DNA of 10,510 nt, from the NCBI GenBank assembly GCA_023421395.1, contig JAEZTL010000059.1:1-10510 (forward strand). The letters run 5' to 3'. The notes under the pieces are model-generated. The model had not been told where the DNA came from. It did no database searches and was given only the letters and a program-made list of their open reading frames with translations. The position numbers and the translations under genes are program-made. The stretch's first letter is position 1. Every line of letters begins with the position of its first letter. The DNA comes from Bacillota bacterium (lineage in GTDB: Bacteria > Bacillota > Clostridia > Christensenellales > Aristaeellaceae). Shown in pieces: positions 7,262 to 10,510 of the stretch.

Positions 7262-7594
7262 TAGTTCATTTCGCATCTTTTCGTTGCCTGCAATGCCGAT
7301 CGCCTGGACGAATGTCCCCGTTCATGCAGTTTTCGGGGAGGCTGAACCCGCGGTGTAAGTGATGCCGGCTTCGGTTTTCCGGACAACGGATGGTGTGGCG
7401 CCGGAACGAAACGGTCAAGATGCACAAACGAGGCTCTTAAGGTTATACATAAATTCAGCGGTTCCTCTGCAGGGACGAACTCCCCCATGCGGATATTCGG
7501 GCCGTCCGACCGGGAGATGCGCAAGACTCCATCCGCCGCGCGGCTGCCTTAAGCCCTTCAGCCATTAGAGAGCGACGGGTGCTGCACCAGATTA
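7262..7594. other. Gene-poor stretch between lacI promoter and AraC remnant
   Basis: No convincing gene. Short frames occur on both strands with no recognisable domain, ribosome binding site or steady codon use. On the plus strand, a frame ending at 7614 contains LPHADIRAVRPGD and RERRVLHQIIERAYR; it may be a decayed upstream part of the AraC-type gene in a third frame, but I cannot confirm that. Confidence 0.4.
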
Positions 7595-8279
7595 TTGAGC
7601 GCGCATACCGCTGATGTGATTCAGCGCTATCCCGCGCAGGGCGCGCCGCCCCAGACACGCAACGCCAGGATGCCCGACCCGGCATTGGTGATCAACCACG
7701 CGCTGGAGACGCTGGAGGAATTTCCGCCGGCAAAACTGGTGCCCCCTGAGCGAGCGCTCGCTGGCCATCCTGACGACGGGCCCGGCGGATGCGATGATCA
7801 ATAAACTTGACGCCCGGTTTGAAACCCATCAATCGCTCCGCGCTTCGGTGGATGTTGAAGCGGGGGGCGCCACGCTCGAGGAGTCGCGCGCGCTGTGTCG
7901 CCGGGCGCAGGCGGCCGCCGAACGTTTTCGGATTGAGCACCGCGAAGTAGCGCAGGTCATCCGCTTCATTGACAGAAACCTTCACAGCCACCTGACGCTT
8001 GAGGAAATCGCGCGGCAGGTGAACCTGTCCATCGGCTACCTTTGCCGCATGTCCCGGCAGGAGACCGGGCTGAGCGTGATCGCCTATATCAACCCCCGGA
8101 GAATGCGCCGCGCCGCCGAACTGCTTCGGGGCGGAGGTCTGTCCGTCAAAGCCGCCGCGCTGTCCGTGGGCATCGAAGATCAACGATATTTCAGCCGCTT
8201 GTTCCGCAAGACTTACCCTCTTTCACCCAGCGAGTGCCGGTTTGCGAAAGGCGCTGCGCTGGGTAAACCCGTCCGGTAA
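7595..8279 (+). pseudogene. AraC-family regulator remnant with frameshift
   Basis: The C-terminal DNA-binding domain is complete in the frame from 7794. The first helix-turn-helix is near residues 69-89 (LTLEEIARQVNLSIGYLCRM). The second, near 117-138, ends in RYFSRLFRKTYPLSPSECR, the usual AraC/XylS ending. Before 7794 the same frame stays protein-like back to PLSERSLAILTTGPADA and then turns to nonsense. The adjacent frame reads ALVINHALETLEEFPPAKLVP up to the CCCCC run at 7742-7746. Removing one C joins them into a continuous sequence. Sequencing error is possible. Even when joined, the N-terminal effector domain is short or unrecognisable, so I call it a decayed regulator, perhaps formerly of the neighbouring sugar locus. 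Confidence 0.7.
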
Positions 8280-8329
8280 TTAGAGGCACCCATTTCCGGG
8301 AGGCGTCCTCCTCTGACGACGGAATCCGC

Positions 8330-8353
8330 CAGATTGTCAAGTCAAGTGCAACA
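8330..8353 (+). repeat. IS30 left inverted end
   Basis: CAGATT, eight variable bases, then AAGTGCAACA. The transposase stop (TGA at 8344-8342) lies inside it, as is common for compact IS elements. Confidence 0.75.
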
Positions 8354-9288
8354 CAAGGCGATGTATTGCTTGGGAGAAAGACCGCCAAGGCACTTGCGAG
8401 GTCTGGAGTTGATCTGGTCGACAACCTCGTCGAGTTGTTGCTGAGTAATGATCCGAAAGTCCGAACTTCCGGGGAAGAAGAAGCGCAGTCGACCGTTCAT
8501 GTTTTCGTTTCTTCCTCGCTGCCATGGGGAGCGAGGATCGGCGAAGTAGACAGGAGCGCCCAACTGCGCTTCGATATTGCGGAAATCTGCGAACTCCGCC
8601 CCATTATCCAGGGTCGGCGAGTGTAGCGGCAGGTTCTTCAATGCCGGACACGTCACCTGGGTAACTCTCTGGGCCTGATGGACATTCCGCAGAGAGGCCG
8701 CAAGGTACCGACTCTTCCGGTCCACACAGGTAACCATTGAGCCCTTGCCTCCGCACAGCGTATCGCCTTCCCAGTCCCCGACCCGCCCCCGCCTTTCGAC
8801 GATTTCCGGCCGGTCGTGGATCGTTCGTTCCGGCTGGATGGTGGTGAACTTGCTGCGTGCGCCGTACCTTCGCTTGCCTCTGCGCCGCAGGTATGTCCGC
8901 GGCGCGATGCCCGGCAGAAAGCCTTTGTGGACAGCCCGGTAGAACGTCCATGGGCTGAGGCTCTTTTCGAGGTGCAGCCTCTTCCACTCCAGCACAATCT
9001 CTTCCGGCGACCACATTGCCTCAAGCTTCTCGCAGACAAAGTAGAAAAGTTCGCTTCCCGGACAAAGTCTGGGTTTTCGCACACTGCTTTTCCTTCGCTG
9101 CCAGTACCTTTCGTAGCCTCCACGGGGCTGTAGTGCCCACCCCGGCAACTGTTCCGGTTCAATTCTCATAGAATGCTGGAACGGTTCCTGTTCAGCAATC
9201 TTCTTATCTCTGATGGCTTCTTCCCACCCCTGCCGTATTCGTTTAGACAGGCACGTTCCTCCGTTGAAAAATGTGTATAGGACTGCAT
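8342..9288 (-). pseudogene. IS30-family transposase, broken by a stop and a frameshift
   Basis: The true start is the ATG at 9288, preceded 5 bases upstream by GGAGG. It opens MQSYTHFSTEERACLNEYGR and runs into the helix-turn-helix KPSEIRRLLNRNRSSIL, then meets TGA at 9168-9166, where the family normally has an arginine (CGA to TGA fits). After ELNRNSCRGGHYSPVEATK the frame is lost at the AAA at 9111-9109. One missing A restores RYWQRRKSSVRKPR and the rest. The remaining frame holds the catalytic triad: Asp in GDWEGDT, Asp in TLDNGAEF, and Glu in RGRNENMNG with exactly 33 residues between the last two, the IS30 DD(33)E pattern. A long frame running upstream to 9430 is open by chance and is not the real N-terminus. 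Confidence 0.85.
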
Positions 9289-9363
9289 GGCGGCCTCCGT
9301 ATACGGTTGTGTAGCAACTCCATTTTGCTCTTGGCTTGCTATGCAGTCTTCCTCTTTCCCTCC

Positions 9364-9387
9364 TGTTGCACTTCATATTGTAATCTG
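9364..9387 (-). repeat. IS30 right inverted end
   Basis: Read on the minus strand: CAGATT, eight different bases, AAGTGCAACA. It matches the left end in 16 or more of 24 positions with no gap. It lies about 75 bases upstream of the transposase start. Confidence 0.75.
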
Positions 9388-9650
9388 CATCATGCCGCGC
9401 CTGATATGGCGATGAGCGCTCCGTGGCCAAATATCAATAAGATGATTTCGAGGGTATCCGAATCGCGGCGTTTCACAACCAAGGCGCTCCTTTTGATGCC
9501 GGCCCGTGGGAAAAGAATAAAGCGAAAATAAAGCCACGCATCGGAGAAGTGCGGAATGCCTGCTTAAATGAAAGCCGCGTCGGTAGCAGGCCAGAACTTT
9601 CCGTAACTTTAGGTCATGTCTTCTCCCCGCGCAGGGCCCCAAAGGATATG
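9388..9650. other. Intergenic stretch between IS30 and tRNA terminator
   Basis: No gene seen on either strand. The only structure noted is a 7-bp stem, GCCTGCT with AGCAGGC at 9558-9564 and 9585-9591, with a 20-base loop. Confidence 0.4.
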
Positions 9651-9684
9651 AAAAGCCCCCAAAATGCAAGCATTTCGGGGGCTT
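9651..9684 (-). terminator. Intrinsic terminator of the tRNA-Ser operon
   Basis: In the minus-strand transcript AAGCCCCC, G, AAATGC pairs with GCATTT, T, GGGGGCTT around a 2-base loop: a 15-bp stem with one G-U pair, ending in TTTT. It begins directly at the CCA of tRNA-Ser(GCU). Confidence 0.9.
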
Positions 9685-9776
9685 TGGCGGAGAAGCCGGG
9701 ATTTGAACCCGGGCGGCGCTTATCGCACCCTACTCCCTTAGCAGGGGAGCCCCTTCGGCCTCTTGGGTACTTCTCC
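9685..9776 (-). tRNA. tRNA-Ser (anticodon GCU)
   Basis: The acceptor arms GGAGAAG and CTTCTCC pair fully. The anticodon stem CTCCC/GGGAG carries loop CTGCTAA, giving anticodon GCT for AGC/AGU codons. A long variable arm follows, as in all bacterial serine tRNAs. The T arm is CCGGG-TTCAAAT-CCCGG. The discriminator is G and CCA is encoded. It is the second gene of the tRNA operon. Confidence 0.96.
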
Positions 9777-9798
9777 AAGCCGAAAACCTTTTTTCACT

Positions 9799-9887
9799 TG
9801 GCGGAGAGAGAGGGATTCGAACCCCCGGTGCCTTTCGACATCACTGGTTTTCAAGACCAGCGCCTTCAACCACTCGGCCATCTCTCC
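9799..9887 (-). tRNA. tRNA-Ser (anticodon UGA)
   Basis: Acceptor arms GGAGAGA and TCTCTCC. Anticodon stem CTGGT/ACCAG with loop CTTGAAA gives anticodon TGA for UCA and related codons. The variable arm is long, the T loop is TTCGAAT, the discriminator is G and CCA is encoded. It lies 22 bases before tRNA-Ser(GCU) on the same transcript. Confidence 0.96.
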
Positions 9888-9909
9888 AGAAGAAAAACCA
9901 GCATCAGCT

Positions 9910-9938
9910 ATTATAGCAGGGTTTTGGGGCAAAGTCAA
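9910..9938 (-). promoter_or_regulatory. Promoter of the tRNA-Ser operon
   Basis: TTGACT (9938-9933) and a perfect TATAAT (9915-9910) on the minus strand, separated by exactly 17 bases. The -10 lies 22 bases before the 5' end of tRNA-Ser(UGA). A near-consensus promoter suits a stable RNA gene. Confidence 0.88.
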
Positions 9939-9948
9939 TGGTGAAAAT

Positions 9949-9982
9949 GGGGTTTTGGTGGGCCTGATGGGGTGTTTTCGGG
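9949..9982 (+). other. G-rich tract with quadruplex pattern
   Basis: Four runs of three to four Gs separated by 7, 6 and 7 bases meet the usual G-quadruplex pattern. More G runs follow to about 10013. It lies 11 bases upstream of the tRNA promoter, on the strand used as template for the tRNAs. It contains no gene I can recognise. Confidence 0.5.
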
Positions 9983-10104
9983 CGGTTTTGGTGAATTTGG
10001 GGTGGATTGAGGGTTTGGTATCAATGGTCCTGGGTCAGAGTCTTGGGGGAAATCGGGCGGAAAAAGCCTGCAAATAAAAAGTCAAGCCCTAAGTGAGCTG
10101 AGCA

Positions 10105-10136
10105 GAAAAAAGATGTCAGCGGAAAAAAGATGTCAG
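10105..10136. repeat. Tandem 15-bp repeat
   Basis: GAAAAAAGATGTCAG occurs twice exactly, at 10105-10119 and 10122-10136, two bases apart. It lies in the non-coding stretch downstream of the IS110-type transposase. It may be a subterminal repeat of that element or a small separate repeat. Confidence 0.7.
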
Positions 10137-10223
10137 GATGGGGAAAATTGCGGTACAACAAACAGACTGCCGCAGATCACGTCAGCCAGAAGGATACGGG
10201 TAGCACAGCCGCTATGCCCAGAC

Positions 10224-10259
10224 AAGGATAAACGGCTTCGCCGCGCCTGCGGCATCCTT
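10224..10259 (-). other. Bulged hairpin in IS110 3' non-coding region
   Basis: Outer stem AAGGAT/ATCCTT and inner stem GCCGC/GCGGC with a 4-base loop, separated on one side only by a 10-base unpaired stretch. A stem with a large internal loop is the kind of shape used by guide RNAs of IS110-type elements to display DNA-pairing bases. That role is inferred, not shown. Confidence 0.4.
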
Positions 10260-10296
10260 GACAGGTCACATCATCTATGAATCACGGCAGCCAATA

Positions 10297-10311
10297 GGTG
10301 GCAAGGCCACC
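10297..10311 (-). other. Short perfect hairpin after IS110 transposase
   Basis: GGTGGC and GCCACC pair fully around AAG. It lies 9 bases past the transposase stop, next to the hairpin at 10311-10339. Confidence 0.4.
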
Positions 10312-10339
10312 TTTGCCAATCACTGTGGATTGGCCAAAG
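10311..10339 (-). other. Hairpin enclosing the transposase stop codon
   Basis: CTTTGCCAATC pairs with GATTGGCCAAAG around ACTGTG: 11 pairs with one bulged base. The transposase TGA lies inside the stem. No U run follows, so it is not a standard terminator. Confidence 0.45.
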
Positions 10340-10510
10340 TGGTATCATGAGGAGGAATGTTCAGCGCGGCAAGATAGTCACGAACCTTGCCGTAGTAGAT
10401 GCGCAGGAATTTGTTGGCGCCGGCGGTCATGTAGACGTAGTAAGGCTTACCTTCGGCGCGCTTGCGGTTAAGGAACTGGTAGACGGGTACATCGGGTGGC
10501 GCATTTTGCA
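10320..10510 (-). CDS. IS110-family transposase, C-terminal end, cut by window edge
   Basis: The last 62 residues of a transposase, in frame to the window edge. The segment VYQFLNRKRAEGKPYYVYMT, followed by AGANKFLRIYYGKV, is the characteristic end of the Transposase_20 domain of IS110/IS1111 recombinases, which carry the catalytic serine in this C-terminal domain, upstream of what is visible here. These enzymes use a DEDD-Ser chemistry and a guide RNA encoded in the element. The tail IPPHDTTLANPQ ends at TGA. Whether the gene is complete outside the window is unknown. Confidence 0.85.
   Translation of the reverse strand, partial: QNAPPDVPVYQFLNRKRAEGKPYYVYMTAGANKFLRIYYGKVRDYLAALNIPPHDTTLANPQ

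Larger units (their letters stand above)
8330..9387 (-). mobile_element. IS30-family insertion sequence, about 1.06 kb, inactive
   Basis: An IS30-type transposase remnant is bounded by two imperfect inverted ends with identical internal spacing (CAGATT, 8 variable bases, AAGTGCAACA). The size is normal for the family. The exact outer bases are uncertain, since the flanks CGC on the left and CAT on the right show no obvious 2-3 bp target duplication. It lies 50 bp downstream of the AraC remnant. Confidence 0.8.
10081..10510 (-). mobile_element. IS110-family element, transposase end and non-coding end
   Basis: The transposase C-terminus is followed by about 240 bases without a gene that carry a tandem repeat and at least three hairpins. 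IS110-type elements usually have short or subterminal ends and no target duplication, so the boundary cannot be fixed by eye; the left limit given is a guess near the end of the repeat region. Confidence 0.5.

Noticed and set aside
7692..8183. Minus-strand frame opposite the AraC remnant
   Set aside because: The plus strand carries a clear AraC DNA-binding domain; the opposite frame has no recognisable motif.
9109..9168. Programmed frameshift or TGA recoding in the IS30 transposase
   Set aside because: No slippery heptamer is present at the shift. Two independent lesions are needed, and other genes here use TGA as stop, so decay is simpler.
9289..9430. N-terminal extension of the IS30 transposase frame up to 9430
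   Set aside because: It runs through the right inverted end, has no similarity to IS30 N-termini, and the true N-terminal domain is recognisable in another frame starting at 9288.
9549..10077. Plus-strand open frames across the tRNA genes
   Set aside because: They are antisense to two well-folded tRNAs, a terminator and a promoter.
10105..10136. CRISPR array
   Set aside because: Only two 15-bp copies with a 2-base spacer; no spacers of normal length and no cas genes.

Overview
The window reads as a moderately GC-rich, probably Gram-positive (Firmicutes/Clostridia-like) chromosome segment. This is inferred from strong AGGAGG-type ribosome binding sites, sigma-A-type TTGACA/TATAAT promoters with 17-bp spacing, a LacI-controlled CUT1 sugar transporter without its own ATPase gene, and tRNA genes with encoded CCA. 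The exact taxon cannot be read from the sequence.

Region 1 (about 1-7261, all on the minus strand) is a carbohydrate uptake and oxidation locus. In transcription order it holds a LacI-family regulator (6159-7196), an extracellular solute-binding protein (4741-6039), two MalF/MalG-type permeases (3633-4493 and 2786-3643), a PF12831-type FAD oxidoreductase (1381-2745), a 3-hydroxyisobutyrate-dehydrogenase-family enzyme (465-1379) and the N-terminal part of a zinc alcohol dehydrogenase (1-472, cut by the window edge). The genes after the permeases are packed with gaps or overlaps of a few bases. The regulator gene and the binding-protein gene carry the same 16-bp, partly palindromic sequence with a central ACGT. 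It sits the same four bases from the -10 element in both places. This points to one repressor controlling both its own gene and the operon. A hairpin between the binding-protein gene and the permeases probably lets the binding protein be made in excess.

Region 2 (about 7262-9650) is decayed and mobile. An AraC-family regulator remnant on the plus strand (7595-8279) is broken by what looks like one extra C in a C run. An IS30-family insertion sequence (about 8330-9387) lies 50 bp past it. The IS ends are recognisable imperfect inverted repeats. Its transposase is dead: the N-terminal helix-turn-helix is in another frame, interrupted by a TGA and then a one-base deletion, while the DD(33)E catalytic part is intact.

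Region 3 (9651-9938) is a compact minus-strand tRNA operon: promoter, tRNA-Ser(UGA), tRNA-Ser(GCU), strong intrinsic terminator.

Region 4 (9939-10510) holds a G-rich tract with a quadruplex pattern, a 15-bp tandem repeat, a set of hairpins, and the C-terminus of an IS110-family transposase running off the window edge. The structured non-coding stretch after that transposase is a candidate for the guide (bridge/seek) RNA region known for this family.

The best-supported new-looking feature is the matched operator pair controlling a transporter plus three-oxidoreductase pathway of unknown substrate. The most speculative one worth testing is the IS110-linked structured RNA.
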